A stretch of 64,000 nucleotides of DNA. It comes from JAEUMY01 sp033764435. GTDB taxonomy: Bacteria; Pseudomonadota; Gammaproteobacteria; Burkholderiales; Usitatibacteraceae. This document shows, piece by piece, positions 42,796 to 51,420 of the stretch (positions are counted from its first letter, which is position 1; each line of letters begins with the position of its first letter). The notes beneath the pieces are model-generated. The model was not told the DNA's origin, ran no database searches, and saw only the letters and a list, made by a program, of their open reading frames with translations. Location of the stretch: assembly GCA_033764435.1 (NCBI GenBank), contig JANRIX010000058.1:69080-133079 (forward strand), given 5' to 3'. The position numbers and the translations under genes were made by a program.

Positions 42796-43701
42796 TCACA
42801 TTGCGCCGATGGGATTGCGCATCACGCCGATGCCCTGGATCTCGGTTTCCAGCAGGTCGCCATTTCGCATCCATTCCGGCGGGTTGCGCGCAAAGCCCAC
42901 GCCTTCCGGCGTGCCGGTGGAGATGATGTCGCCCGGCTCCAGCGTCATGCCCAGGGACAGTTCGGCGATGAGGCGTGGCACCTTGAAGTAAAGATGGCGC
43001 GTGTTCGACTTCTGTTTTACGACGCCAGAAACCCTGCATTCGACATCAAGGTTGGTGTGATCCAGCGCATCCACGGTGACGATGCACGGGCCCATCGGAC
43101 AGGTGCCGTCCAGGCTCTTGCCCTTGAACCACTGACCACCATGCCTGCGCTGGATGTCGCGCCAGGTCACGTCGTTGATAATCGTGTAGCCGAACACGTG
43201 CGCCATTGCATCTTCCTCGCGAATATTCGCACCGGGCTTGCCGATGATGACCCCCAGCTCGACTTCCCAATCCAGCTGCGTCGAGGCTTCCGACTGAAAC
43301 GGAATGGCGTCGTAGGGCCCGTTCACCGCCGTCGGCGCCTTGGTGAAGAACACCGGATGCTTGGGCAGTTCCCGCTTGTCCTCCAGCGTCTTGCCGCCTT
43401 CCTCGAAGTGTTCCAGGTAATTCCAGCCCACACAGAACACGTTCTTGGTCGGGCGCGGAATGGGCGCCTTCAGCACGGCTTTGTTGAGCACCACGGGTTC
43501 GGTCTGCGGCGCCTGCTCGATACCTCGCAGCAGGTCCATCACCGCATTACCGCCGCGAATGATGTCGAGCATGGTGTTCACCGGCAGACTGCTGTTGCGT
43601 GCTGCGGCTTCGCGCGCGATATCAAGCACGTTGTACTGGCTGATCTGGATGCCCGTTCTCAACTCGGAGCTGTCCAGCATTTGGTAGGTCACAAGACGCA
43701 T
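42796..43701 (-). CDS. Fumarylacetoacetate hydrolase family protein
   Basis: A 301-residue protein. The catalytic core has FCVGWNYLEHFEEGG, HPVFFTKAPTAVNGPYDAI, the metal-binding glutamates in DWEVELGVIIGK, GYTIINDVTWRDIQ and GDIISTGTPEGVGFARNP. Such proteins cleave carbon-carbon bonds or decarboxylate oxo-acids such as acylpyruvates and homoprotocatechuate-pathway products. A palindrome copy encodes GANIREED, in the variable loop after the IIGKPG strand. It is the last gene of the mms-type operon on the - strand, 14 nt after the hydrolase gene. Its link to valine catabolism is unproven. Confidence 0.9.
   Translation of the reverse strand: MRLVTYQMLDSSELRTGIQISQYNVLDIAREAAARNSSLPVNTMLDIIRGGNAVMDLLRGIEQAPQTEPVVLNKAVLKAPIPRPTKNVFCVGWNYLEHFEEGGKTLEDKRELPKHPVFFTKAPTAVNGPYDAIPFQSEASTQLDWEVELGVIIGKPGANIREEDAMAHVFGYTIINDVTWRDIQRRHGGQWFKGKSLDGTCPMGPCIVTVDALDHTNLDVECRVSGVVKQKSNTRHLYFKVPRLIAELSLGMTLEPGDIISTGTPEGVGFARNPPEWMRNGDLLETEIQGIGVMRNPIGAM
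43219..43230. repeat. Palindrome GCGAATATTCGC, copy 19
   Basis: Inside the FAH-family gene; read as ANIR. Confidence 0.95.
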
Positions 43702-43715
43702 GATTGGGCTCCGCG

Positions 43716-44846
43716 TTAGCCGTATCGAGCTTCAAGCTGGGCGAGTGGATGATTGTCCGGCCAGGGCAGGGCCGGGAAGAATTCCGCAATGCGTGCGGCA
43801 TCGACCTCCGCCAGCGTCCGCGGCTGCCAGGCAGGGTTGCCATCCTTGTCGATGATCATGGCGCGGATGCCTTCCAGCACGTCGCCATGCGTGAAGCAGT
43901 GCTGCACGATGCCCAACTCCATCCGGAAGCAGTCGGCCAGGGGCAGGTCGGCGCCGCGACGAATCTGTTCATGGGTCACGCAGAGCATGGTGGGGGAACG
44001 CTTTTCCAGCGTGGCCACCGTCTCCTGCGCCCACGCCTGCCACTCGCTGCGCCGTTCGCGGCGCAATGAATCGACGATTTCCACCACGCTGCGATCCAGC
44101 CGGAAGTGGTGGTCGATCGCGTCGCGCAAGGGCGCCAGGTTCGACGGCGCATCCGGCACGCTGTCCAGCGCATCGATCAGCCGCGCCACATCCTTGCCGG
44201 CGTCGCCCGTCCACAGCAGCCTGTCCAGCCGGGCCAGCAGCTCGACAATGCCATCCTCCGACAGAAAGCGATCAGCCAGGTTGGCAAACAGCGCGTCGGC
44301 TGCGCGGAAGGTGATGCCGGTGAGACCCAGATATAGGCCCACCGGTGAACGCGACAGGAAGTAGCTTCCCCCCACATCGGGAAAGAGTCCGATGGCGGTT
44401 TCCGGCATGGCCATTCTGGTTTTCGGGCCCACCAGACGAAAGCCCGAGCCTTGCGAAACGCCCATGCCGCCGCCCATCACGATGCCATTCAACAGCGAGA
44501 TGTACGGTTTGACATAGCGGTGCAACTGGTAGTCGAGGACGTATTCATCGATGAAGAAGCGCTGATGAAGATCACCCCCCGTCAGTGCCGATTCGCGCAG
44601 CGCGCGAATGTCGCCACCCGCGCAGAATGCCTTCTCGCCAGCGCCCTTCAGGACGATGCACTGCACGCTGTCGTCCTGCGCCCAGCGGGTGAATAGATCG
44701 TGCAGGCCCTGCACCATGCCGTGCGACAGGGCATTGAGTGCCTGCGGCCGGTTCAGGGTGACATGCGCCACCTTGTTGCGGATTTCGACCAGCAGTTCAC
44801 CCTGCGAATATTCGCAGGGCGCAGCGGTGCCCATGGACGCGCTCAT
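43716..44846 (-). CDS. 3-hydroxyisobutyryl-CoA hydrolase-type enoyl-CoA hydratase/isomerase
   Basis: A 376-residue crotonase-family protein. LNGIVMGGGMGVSQGSGFRLVGPKTRMAMPETAIGLFPDVGGSYFLSR is the HIBCH signature, and the length and C-terminal extension (HFRLDRSVVEIVDSLRRE, DCFRMELGIVQHCFTHGDVLEGIRAMIIDKDGNP) match. HIBCH removes CoA from 3-hydroxyisobutyryl-CoA in valine breakdown. It follows the hydratase gene by 6 nt. A palindrome copy sits near the N-terminus (CEYSQ), flanked so that the symmetry extends to 20 bp. Confidence 0.92.
   Translation of the reverse strand: MSASMGTAAPCEYSQGELLVEIRNKVAHVTLNRPQALNALSHGMVQGLHDLFTRWAQDDSVQCIVLKGAGEKAFCAGGDIRALRESALTGGDLHQRFFIDEYVLDYQLHRYVKPYISLLNGIVMGGGMGVSQGSGFRLVGPKTRMAMPETAIGLFPDVGGSYFLSRSPVGLYLGLTGITFRAADALFANLADRFLSEDGIVELLARLDRLLWTGDAGKDVARLIDALDSVPDAPSNLAPLRDAIDHHFRLDRSVVEIVDSLRRERRSEWQAWAQETVATLEKRSPTMLCVTHEQIRRGADLPLADCFRMELGIVQHCFTHGDVLEGIRAMIIDKDGNPAWQPRTLAEVDAARIAEFFPALPWPDNHPLAQLEARYG
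44800..44819. repeat. 20-bp palindrome containing GCGAATATTCGC, copy 20
   Basis: The 12-mer (44804-44815) is extended by CCCT and AGGG to a perfect 20-bp palindrome, inside the HIBCH-like gene; read as EYS. Confidence 0.95.
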
Positions 44847-44852
44847 GGGCGG

Positions 44853-45623
44853 TCAGCCGTTTGTCCAGACGGGCTTGCGCTTCTCCAGGAAGGCGGCCAC
44901 ACCTTCCTTCGTATCCGCATAGGCGAAGAGGTCGACAAAGCGCTCGCGTTCCTGCGCCAGCGCCGCGCCGCGCGGCACGCCGTTGCGCGCGGCGTGCATG
45001 AGCGCCTTGCAGGACTGCACCGACTTGGGCGACAGCCCCGCGACGCGTTCGGCCATGGCCATTGCCGCGTCGAGACTCTTTCCCTTTTCCACCACTTCCT
45101 CGACGAGACCGATGCGCAATGCGGTCTCTGCATTGACGCGTTCGTTGGTCAACATCATGCGCTTGGCCCAGCCTTCGCCCACCAGCCACGGCAGGGTCTG
45201 GGTGCCCGCGCCGCCCGGCAGCAGGCCGACAGCGGGCTCGGGCAATGCCATCTGTGCATGCGCTTCGGCGATGCGGATGTCGCAGGCCAGTGCGCATTCC
45301 AGTCCGCCGCCCATGGCATAGCCGTTGATGGCGGCGATGGTGACGAAAGGCGCTTCCATCAGCGTTTCGAAGGCATAGCCGAACGAGGTGATGAAGCGCC
45401 GTGCCTCACCCGCATCGCCGCTCTGGAAGCGCTTCAGGTCGGCACCGGCGCAGAAGAACTTCTCGCCCTGGCCGGTGATGACTGCGGCATACACCGTCTT
45501 GTTCGCAGCCAGTTCGCCGACCAGTGCACGCAGGGCATCCAGGCTCTCAGGCGTCCAGGTGTTTGCCGGCGGATTGTTGATGGTGATGACAGCGGTGTGA
45601 CCTTCGATGCGATGCTCGATCAT
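44853..45623 (-). CDS. Enoyl-CoA hydratase
   Basis: A 256-residue crotonase-fold enzyme. It has INNPPANTW, GEKFFCAGADLKRF, AINGYAMGGGLECALACDIRIA and MALPEPAVGLLPGGAGTQTLPWLVG, which holds the second catalytic glutamate region. In this operon it probably hydrates methacrylyl-CoA, the step before HIBCH in valine catabolism, but other enoyl-CoA substrates are possible. It lies 4 nt after mmsB and 6 nt before the HIBCH gene. Confidence 0.92.
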   Translation of the reverse strand: MIEHRIEGHTAVITINNPPANTWTPESLDALRALVGELAANKTVYAAVITGQGEKFFCAGADLKRFQSGDAGEARRFITSFGYAFETLMEAPFVTIAAINGYAMGGGLECALACDIRIAEAHAQMALPEPAVGLLPGGAGTQTLPWLVGEGWAKRMMLTNERVNAETALRIGLVEEVVEKGKSLDAAMAMAERVAGLSPKSVQSCKALMHAARNGVPRGAALAQERERFVDLFAYADTKEGVAAFLEKRKPVWTNG

Positions 45624-45627
45624 CGGC

Positions 45628-46512
45628 TTAGTCCTTCTTGTACAGCTTGATGATGCTGGAGAAGTCCAGCCCGCCGTTGCCCATTGTCGAATGCATCTGG
45701 TAGAGCTGTTGCGCCATGCCGCCCAGCACCACGGGTTGACGCGCAGCCTTTGCGGCCTCCGTCACCAATGTAAGGTCCTTCAACATCAGATCCGAGCCGA
45801 AGCCACCGCTGTAGCCGCGCGAGGAGGGCACGTTCTCCAGCACGCCGGGGTAGGGGTTGTAGGTGTCCGAGCTCCAGCAGCGACCGCTCGAGGTATTGGC
45901 GATGCCGGCGAAGACCTTCGGGTCCATGCCCAGCTTGGCGGCCAGCGCCATGCCCTCGGCCGTGGCGATCATCTCGATGGCCAGCATCATGTTGTTGCAG
46001 ATCTTCGCGACCTGACCGTTGCCCGCATCGCCGCAATGCACGATGTTCTTGCCCATGCATTGCAGGACAGGCTTAGCCTTCTCGAAATCCTCCTTGGAAC
46101 CGCCCACCATGAAGGTCAATGTCCCGGCTTCGGCGCCCCCGGTACCGCCGGACACCGGCGCATCGACCATCGGGTTGCCCTTGGCCTTGGCGTCCATGGC
46201 CACGTCGCGCGCGGTCAGCGGGTCGATGGTGGAGCAGTCGATGAGCAGCACGCCCGGTGCCACGCCATCCAGCACACCATGTTCGGTGGTGTAGACGCGC
46301 TTCACATGCGGGGAAGAGGGCAGCATGGTGATGACGAGCTCGACACCCGTCGCGCAGTCACGCGCCGACGTCGCCGGCTCGCAGCCGAGGTCGGTGAGCT
46401 TCTTCAGGAGCTCCGGCACCACGTCAAAGACCTTGAGCGTGTGACCGTGCTTCAGCAGGTTGCGGGCCATGGGATTGCCCATGTGGCCCAGGCCGATGAA
46501 TCCGATTTTCAT
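45628..46512 (-). CDS. mmsB: 3-hydroxyisobutyrate dehydrogenase
   Basis: A 294-residue dehydrogenase of the beta-hydroxyacid family. MKIGFIGLGHMGNPMARNLLKHG is the NAD-binding signature; DAPVSGGTGGAEAGTLTFMVGG is the substrate-binding loop; GNGQVAKICNNMMLAIEMIATAEG holds the catalytic lysine. It oxidises 3-hydroxyisobutyrate to methylmalonate semialdehyde, the substrate of MmsA encoded upstream. Confidence 0.94.
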   Translation of the reverse strand: MKIGFIGLGHMGNPMARNLLKHGHTLKVFDVVPELLKKLTDLGCEPATSARDCATGVELVITMLPSSPHVKRVYTTEHGVLDGVAPGVLLIDCSTIDPLTARDVAMDAKAKGNPMVDAPVSGGTGGAEAGTLTFMVGGSKEDFEKAKPVLQCMGKNIVHCGDAGNGQVAKICNNMMLAIEMIATAEGMALAAKLGMDPKVFAGIANTSSGRCWSSDTYNPYPGVLENVPSSRGYSGGFGSDLMLKDLTLVTEAAKAARQPVVLGGMAQQLYQMHSTMGNGGLDFSSIIKLYKKD

Positions 46513-46530
46513 TTTCGAGTTCTTGAGAAG

Positions 46531-46857
46531 TTAATAGAGGACGCGATATGCCCAGCCGGTCGCGCAGATGCCCATACCGATGAAGGTCAGCAACGTGAGC
46601 GACTTTTCCGATGCGCTACCCGCTTCCATCGCGAATATTCGCAAGCCTTCCTTGCCCATCAGGTAGCTGGCGAAAACCAACACCAGGCCGCCATGGCTGA
46701 GCGTCTTGTGGATGTCACCCAACCGCGCAGCCTCAATGGTCATGGCGGCAAAAACAGGGGTGAATATCATCGCCAGCAGATTGAAGACCCTTCGGTCACG
46801 TTCGGTCAACGAGAGCTTGGCGAATCCGAGATTCAGTTCCTGCGCCTTCTGTTCCAT
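46531..46857 (-). CDS. Small membrane protein between mmsA and mmsB
   Basis: A 108-residue protein. After a polar N-terminus (EQKAQELNLGFAKLSLTERDRR) come hydrophobic stretches at about residues 25-43, 53-68 and 85-105, so three inner-membrane spans are likely. It is unrecognised. It sits 15 nt after mmsA and 18 nt before mmsB on the same strand, an unusual interruption of these two genes. A palindrome copy encodes RIFA. Confidence 0.7.
   Translation of the reverse strand: MEQKAQELNLGFAKLSLTERDRRVFNLLAMIFTPVFAAMTIEAARLGDIHKTLSHGGLVLVFASYLMGKEGLRIFAMEAGSASEKSLTLLTFIGMGICATGWAYRVLY
46631..46642. repeat. Palindrome GCGAATATTCGC, copy 21
   Basis: Inside the small membrane protein gene; read as RIFA. 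This is the last copy; none is found in the remaining 17.4 kb. Confidence 0.95.
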
Positions 46858-46872
46858 GGGCCGTACTCCGGG

Positions 46873-48393
46873 TCACTTGAGACTGATCGTCGTGTTCACC
46901 CCACCCGTCGTGGTGGAGTCATCGAACCAGCGCGCCGTCACCGTCTTCACCTGCGTGTAGAACTGGATGACCTGCTTGCCATAGGGGCCGAGGTCGCCCA
47001 GCTTGGAGCCGCGTGAACCGGTGAAGCTGAAGTAGGGGACCGGCACGGGGATCGGCACATTGATGCCTACCTGGCCGACATCGATCTCGTTCTGGAACTT
47101 GCGTGCTGCGGCACCGGACTGGGTGAAGATGCCCGTGCCATTGCCGTAGGGATTGGCGTTGGTGAGCGCGATGGCTTCGTCGAGCGTGTCGACCGAGACG
47201 ATGACCAGCACCGGCCCGAAAATTTCTTCCTTGTACACCGTGTGGTGCGGCTTCACGCCGGAGAAGATGGTGGGCGCAATGAAGTTGCCATTCGGATAGC
47301 CGTCGACCTTCGGATTGCGGCCGTCGAGTTCCAGTTTGCAGCCTTCCTCGACGCCTTTGGCGATGAGGCCTTCGATGCGTGCCTTGGCCTGTTTGCTGAT
47401 GACGGGACCGAGATCGGCACCGGCGACGGTGCCGGCATTGACCTTGAGGGTCTTGGCTTTCGCCACGATGTCGGGAATCCACTCGTTGGCCTTGCCGACC
47501 AGCACCGCGACCGACGTTGCCATGCAACGCTGCCCGGCCGCGCCGAAGCCCGCGCCGACCAGTGCGTTCAGTGACTGTTCCTTGTTGGCATCCGGCATGA
47601 CGATGGCGTGGTTCTTGGCACCCATCATGCATTGCGCACGCTTGCCGTGGGTGCTGGACAGTTTGTAGACATGCTCGCCGACATGGCACGAACCGACGAA
47701 CGACACGGCCTGGACGGTGGGATGCGTGCAGATCGCATCCACCGCTTCCTTGCCGCCGTGCACGACGTTGAGCACACCGGGCGGCACGCCGGCTTCCAGT
47801 GCCAGCTCAGCCAGCAGCATGGTCGTCATGGGATCTTGTTCGGACGGCTTCAGTACGAAGGTGTTGCCGATGACGATGGCCATGGGAAACATCCAGAGCG
47901 GAATCATCGCCGGGAAGTTGAAAGGCGTGATGCCCGCGCAGACGCCGATGGGCTGGCGGATGAAATAGGTGTCCACCCCCGTGGCGACGTTTTCCGCCAG
48001 TTCGCCCAGGGACAGTGTGCCGATGGAGCAGGCATGTTCCACCACTTCCAGACCGCGAAACACATCGCCTTCCGCATCGGGCAGCGTCTTGCCCTGTTCG
48101 GCGGTGAGGCAGGCCGCGAGTTTCTTCATGTCGCGGCGGATCAGTTCCTGCAGCTTCAGCATGATGCGGGCGCGGGTGCCGATGGGCGTGTTCTTCCACG
48201 TCTTGAACGCTTCCGCGGCCGCCTTCACGGCCTCATCGACCTCGGCTGCATCGCACATGGGCACGCGCGCCAGCACTTCCTGTGTCGCCGGGTTGACGAC
48301 ATCGCGCCATTGCTGGGCTTTGGACTCGACGAACTTGCCGCTGATGAGCAACTTGACGGTGGGGGCGGGTTGGGATTGTGGAACGGCAGCCAT
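46873..48393 (-). CDS. mmsA: CoA-acylating methylmalonate-semialdehyde dehydrogenase
   Basis: A 506-residue aldehyde dehydrogenase. The catalytic cysteine is in GFGAAGQRCMATSVAVLVG; FVGSCHVGEHVY is the NAD-binding region; PFNFPAMIPLWMFPMAI and PYFSFTGSRGSKLGDLGPYGKQ are MmsA hallmarks. It converts methylmalonate semialdehyde to propionyl-CoA with CoA and NAD+, ending valine breakdown. Propionyl-CoA is also the product of the PrpE and AcuI reactions. First gene of the - strand cluster. Confidence 0.95.
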   Translation of the reverse strand: MAAVPQSQPAPTVKLLISGKFVESKAQQWRDVVNPATQEVLARVPMCDAAEVDEAVKAAAEAFKTWKNTPIGTRARIMLKLQELIRRDMKKLAACLTAEQGKTLPDAEGDVFRGLEVVEHACSIGTLSLGELAENVATGVDTYFIRQPIGVCAGITPFNFPAMIPLWMFPMAIVIGNTFVLKPSEQDPMTTMLLAELALEAGVPPGVLNVVHGGKEAVDAICTHPTVQAVSFVGSCHVGEHVYKLSSTHGKRAQCMMGAKNHAIVMPDANKEQSLNALVGAGFGAAGQRCMATSVAVLVGKANEWIPDIVAKAKTLKVNAGTVAGADLGPVISKQAKARIEGLIAKGVEEGCKLELDGRNPKVDGYPNGNFIAPTIFSGVKPHHTVYKEEIFGPVLVIVSVDTLDEAIALTNANPYGNGTGIFTQSGAAARKFQNEIDVGQVGINVPIPVPVPYFSFTGSRGSKLGDLGPYGKQVIQFYTQVKTVTARWFDDSTTTGGVNTTISLK

Positions 48394-48627
48394 GAGTGTC
48401 TCCTCGTTACGGTGGCGCAGGCCTGCGCCGATGGAATGGTTTGAATTGAATTTTAGGCCGTTTCACCTTGTGCTGCTGCCAACGCGATGACAGCCACTGA
48501 TACGGGAAGAGCGTGTTTGCAGTCTGTTACAAACCTTTCGGTCAACCCGCCGGTCAAACGAGCGTTGTTGAGGCAGGGCAGACGTATTCCAAAGCGCCCG
48601 AAACCATCCGAAAGGAGCAGCAAGTCC

Positions 48628-49278
48628 ATGAAAACGTTGACCAAAGCAGGTTTGTCGCTCGCAGTCCTGGCCACCCTGGCCGGCGCCAACACCGTGTTCG
48701 CCGCCCAGCCCGATGTGGCGACGGTGGTCTCCGCCACCCCCATTTACAACCGCGTCTCGACCCCGCGCCGCGAATGCTGGACCGAGCAGGTCTCCGCCTA
48801 TGAAGAGCAGCGCGTGCGCCGTCCGGGCTACAGCGAAGTGCAATACGAGTCGCGCGAAACTTCTGGCGGCGGTGCGCTGCTGGGCGCCATTGTCGGCGGC
48901 GCGATCGGGCGCCAGTTCGGCAACTCCAGCGGCGGCAAGGACCGTGGCACTGCGGCTGGCGCGATCATCGGCGGCCTGATCGGCAATGACATCGAGCGCG
49001 GCAACAACCGCGATGGCAACTACTACCGCACGTCACGCGATGTGTACGAAGTCCAGCGCGTGCCGGTGACCCGCGATGTGCAGCGTTGCCAGACCGTGCA
49101 GGACACGCGCGAGGAAGTCTCGGGCTATGACGTCGTCTACCGCTTCAACGGCAAGGAGTACACGACCCGCATGTCGTACGATCCGGGCCCGACGCTTCCG
49201 ATCGAAGTCAGTGTTCGTCCGCGCGGCAATGCGTATGGCCACTACAAGGAGCCGGTGCCGACCTATCGCCGCTTCTGA
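48628..49278 (+). CDS. Glycine-zipper outer-membrane-associated protein
   Basis: A 216-residue exported protein: signal peptide MKTLTKAGLSLAVLATLAGANTVFA-AQ, then a glycine-zipper 2TM region GGGALLGAIVGGAIGRQFG with GTAAGAIIGGLIGNDIE. The C-terminal half has RCQTVQDTREEVSGYDVVYRFNGKEYTTRM and ends PTYRRF. It resembles surface-antigen/SlyB-type proteins that associate with the outer membrane. AAAGGAGCAG gives a strong ribosome binding site. Stands alone, divergent from mmsA. Confidence 0.88.
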   Translation: MKTLTKAGLSLAVLATLAGANTVFAAQPDVATVVSATPIYNRVSTPRRECWTEQVSAYEEQRVRRPGYSEVQYESRETSGGGALLGAIVGGAIGRQFGNSSGGKDRGTAAGAIIGGLIGNDIERGNNRDGNYYRTSRDVYEVQRVPVTRDVQRCQTVQDTREEVSGYDVVYRFNGKEYTTRMSYDPGPTLPIEVSVRPRGNAYGHYKEPVPTYRRF

Positions 49279-49736
49279 TCAAGGGTTCCCGTCCTTTTCG
49301 TGCGCAGAGTCGCGGTTTGAGAATTGAATAAAATCAATTAGTTGCAACGGCGTTTTGCGAATTGCTCCAAGAAATCAATATGTTATGTTTTTCGCGATTC
49401 TAGTACCAAATTTGGTTACCTATGCGGGGGTTGACGCACTTTCCGTGCATAGAGTGTCGTTAAGGAAGTCCATACAAATCAGCCGGTTGCGGGGGTGTAT
49501 TCGGAATTCTTCAATAAAAACAAGCACTTCTGCCTCCCGTCTACTGCGAAATATTCTACAGCTTGGAGTTGCGAATTGGGACAGCTTCGGTGCGCCAACT
49601 GTCGTTTTGGGTGACGTCTGTACTCCGTCTCAAACATAAAAAGCATATTACCCGCATGATCTTGATGGTAAGCGCATAACATATTGCGTTTATGCGCTAC
49701 GTGGTATTCTCATGCATCCGAAACTTGGAGATGAGC
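49279..49736. other. AT-richer intergenic stretch with an inverted repeat
   Basis: No convincing gene. Base composition is clearly richer in A and T than the neighbours. At 49671-49679 and 49690-49698 lie the arms AGCGCATAA and TTATGCGCT, a 9-bp inverted repeat 38 nt before the next start codon, suitable for an operator. The composition change marks the edge of the accessory region that follows. Confidence 0.6.
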
Positions 49737-50405
49737 ATGCCATTCCGTGCCGACGAAGCCGCCCAGGCAGGCTACGAGGAAGCTGTGAAATACCTCGTAA
49801 TGCGCCCCCGCCAAGCCGATGAAGCACAAAGAGAGCGAAGCAAGGAAGTCCTGCAGGATCTGGTGGACGAACTTGGACCGGTGGTGGATCGGTATCCAAC
49901 CTGGCATCCGCTTGTTTGCCATCACGATAGTCGCCTTGCAGTTTCAACGCCGGGCGAACAGTGCGGCTACAAGGGCCTTGATCACACCAAGTACTTCGTC
50001 CATGGATTCATCACCTGTCCGTATGGGGATGGGCAAGACGTCATTGATTCGGTGAAGGCCCTGCCGCCAAGTGGCGCGGCCTATGTCAGCGCCAATCGAT
50101 TGGACGTGCAGTTCTATGACTCGGGAACGACACCCATACTGGTGAAATGCGAGTGGAATGAAACGCTGCCGATGGACAAGATGATTCCACTGTCAATTGC
50201 GTTGCCACTCCTGTTGGAGAAGGAAGTCCCCTGCTGGAAGTGGGCACAGGTCGCAGAGACTTGGGACACCATGCGGACATACTTCTTGGGTGGCCCGCAT
50301 GGCGCCAGGTCTTCACTGTTTGTGAATCAAGAGACTGGCCAAGCGATGAAAAAAGTCTGGGAAGCGCTGATCTATTCGGGCATGTTTGGCCCGATCAAAG
50401 TCTGA
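49737..50405 (+). CDS. Uncharacterised conserved-looking protein
   Basis: A 222-residue soluble protein with no signal peptide. Segments such as YPTWHPLVCHHD, CGYKGLDHTKYFVHGFITCPYGDGQDV, IPLSIALPLLLEKEVPCWKWAQVAETWDTMR, SSLFVNQETGQAMKKVWEALI and GMFGPIKV are rich in W, H and C, suggesting a structured protein. I have seen similar sequences among hypothetical proteins of accessory regions but cannot assign a function. The start at 49737 is preferred because TTGGAG lies 6 nt ahead; ATG at 49731 is an alternative. Confidence 0.75.
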   Translation: MPFRADEAAQAGYEEAVKYLVMRPRQADEAQRERSKEVLQDLVDELGPVVDRYPTWHPLVCHHDSRLAVSTPGEQCGYKGLDHTKYFVHGFITCPYGDGQDVIDSVKALPPSGAAYVSANRLDVQFYDSGTTPILVKCEWNETLPMDKMIPLSIALPLLLEKEVPCWKWAQVAETWDTMRTYFLGGPHGARSSLFVNQETGQAMKKVWEALIYSGMFGPIKV

Positions 50406-50610
50406 CCAGGTAGTCGCGGTCTTCTCACTAGATATAAGGCTCTGAAAACTGCTCAGCGGGTTGAAAGCAGCGTTCGTCCATCTGCCGCGAAATCACGCCG
50501 CAACGCGCGGCCAGCTTTCGAAGAAGTTTCCAATTCCCCGCTACTAAAGGCCAAACCAATAACTAGGCTATAGTACAGGTATTAGCCATTTTTCAGGCAA
50601 TATCTACACT

Positions 50611-50922
50611 ATGCTAGAGATTAGAGAAACCACGGAATTTCTCAAAATTCTGGGAGAGCGCCTACGCCATGCTCGTGTTGAGAGAAACGACACGATGAAG
50701 ATTTTTGCAGATCGGCTCGGCGTATCCGAGGGCACAGTCAGAGACATGGAGCGTGGCGCACGCACCGTTCAAATCGGAACCTGGCTCAACGCACTGTGGA
50801 TGGTAGATCGCCTCGACGACGTTCGCTCGATACTCGAACCGCGCGAGAGCCTTATTGAGAAGGCCAGAATGCTCGCCAAACGAAAGACCAGAATCCGGGC
50901 CTACCCTCGGCTTCGTGGGTAG
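50611..50922 (+). CDS. XRE-family HTH regulator, HipB-like orphan
   Basis: A 103-residue protein with an HTH at about residues 13-65 (LGERLRHARVERNDTMKIFADRLGVSEGTVRDMERGARTVQIGTWLNALWMV). The C-terminal part DDVRSILEPRESLIEKARMLAKRKTRIRAYPRL resembles HipB-type antitoxins of HipA kinases. No hipA-like gene follows; the next 150 nt have no gene and then genes run on the other strand. It may be an orphan antitoxin or the regulator of the upstream 222-residue protein. Confidence 0.78.
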   Translation: MLEIRETTEFLKILGERLRHARVERNDTMKIFADRLGVSEGTVRDMERGARTVQIGTWLNALWMVDRLDDVRSILEPRESLIEKARMLAKRKTRIRAYPRLRG

Positions 50923-51072
50923 AACATTTGATCGTTTGACCAGCCCTTCTTTCGAGCAAACACAGCGGCGGCTAAGCCGTCGCCAAATCAATGGCGGTAT
51001 TCCCGCGGCGCACGTCAGCTCGCGACGTCACGCGCAGGCGGACCATCAACCGATGGCCCGCCTCCGCAAGCC

Positions 51073-51420
51073 TTAACCGGGCTTGCGGTCGCGCTTGAGT
51101 TCACAGGCGACTAGCCACGCCGCCACATCCAGACCCGGTGAATCGAAGAACTTGCACATCTTCACTGGCGGGGCCACGGATTTGACGGGCGAGCATGGAA
51201 CTGTCCAGTGCAGCGTGTCAGCCTGCGGTGGATTGAAGAAAAAGCACTTCTTCTCCGGCTGGCCCGATCCCGTTTGCGCGCTGGGAACAATGTCCTTGAG
51301 GGCTGCAGCCGCGCGATCCTCCAGTGGAAAGTTGTCCACGGGCGATCTTGCCATGGCGGTTGAAGACAAAAGCAGACTGAGAGCGAGCGTCATCGCGCCC
51401 GCGAACAGTAGTTGTTTCAT
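51073..51420 (-). CDS. Small exported protein at the end of the copper island
   Basis: A 115-residue protein with signal peptide MKQLLFAGAMTLALSLLLSS ending near TAMA-RS. The mature part has paired motifs KKCFFFNPPQAD and VKMCKFFDSPGLDVAAWLVACELK, each with CxFF, and four cysteines in total. Unrecognised; its place next to copper-island genes on the same strand suggests, without proof, a metal-related role. Confidence 0.65.
   Translation of the reverse strand: MKQLLFAGAMTLALSLLLSSTAMARSPVDNFPLEDRAAAALKDIVPSAQTGSGQPEKKCFFFNPPQADTLHWTVPCSPVKSVAPPVKMCKFFDSPGLDVAAWLVACELKRDRKPG

Noticed and set aside
49355..49639. A 94-codon frame in the AT-rich gap
   Set aside because: No ribosome binding site, no domain, Ser/Arg-rich sequence of random character.
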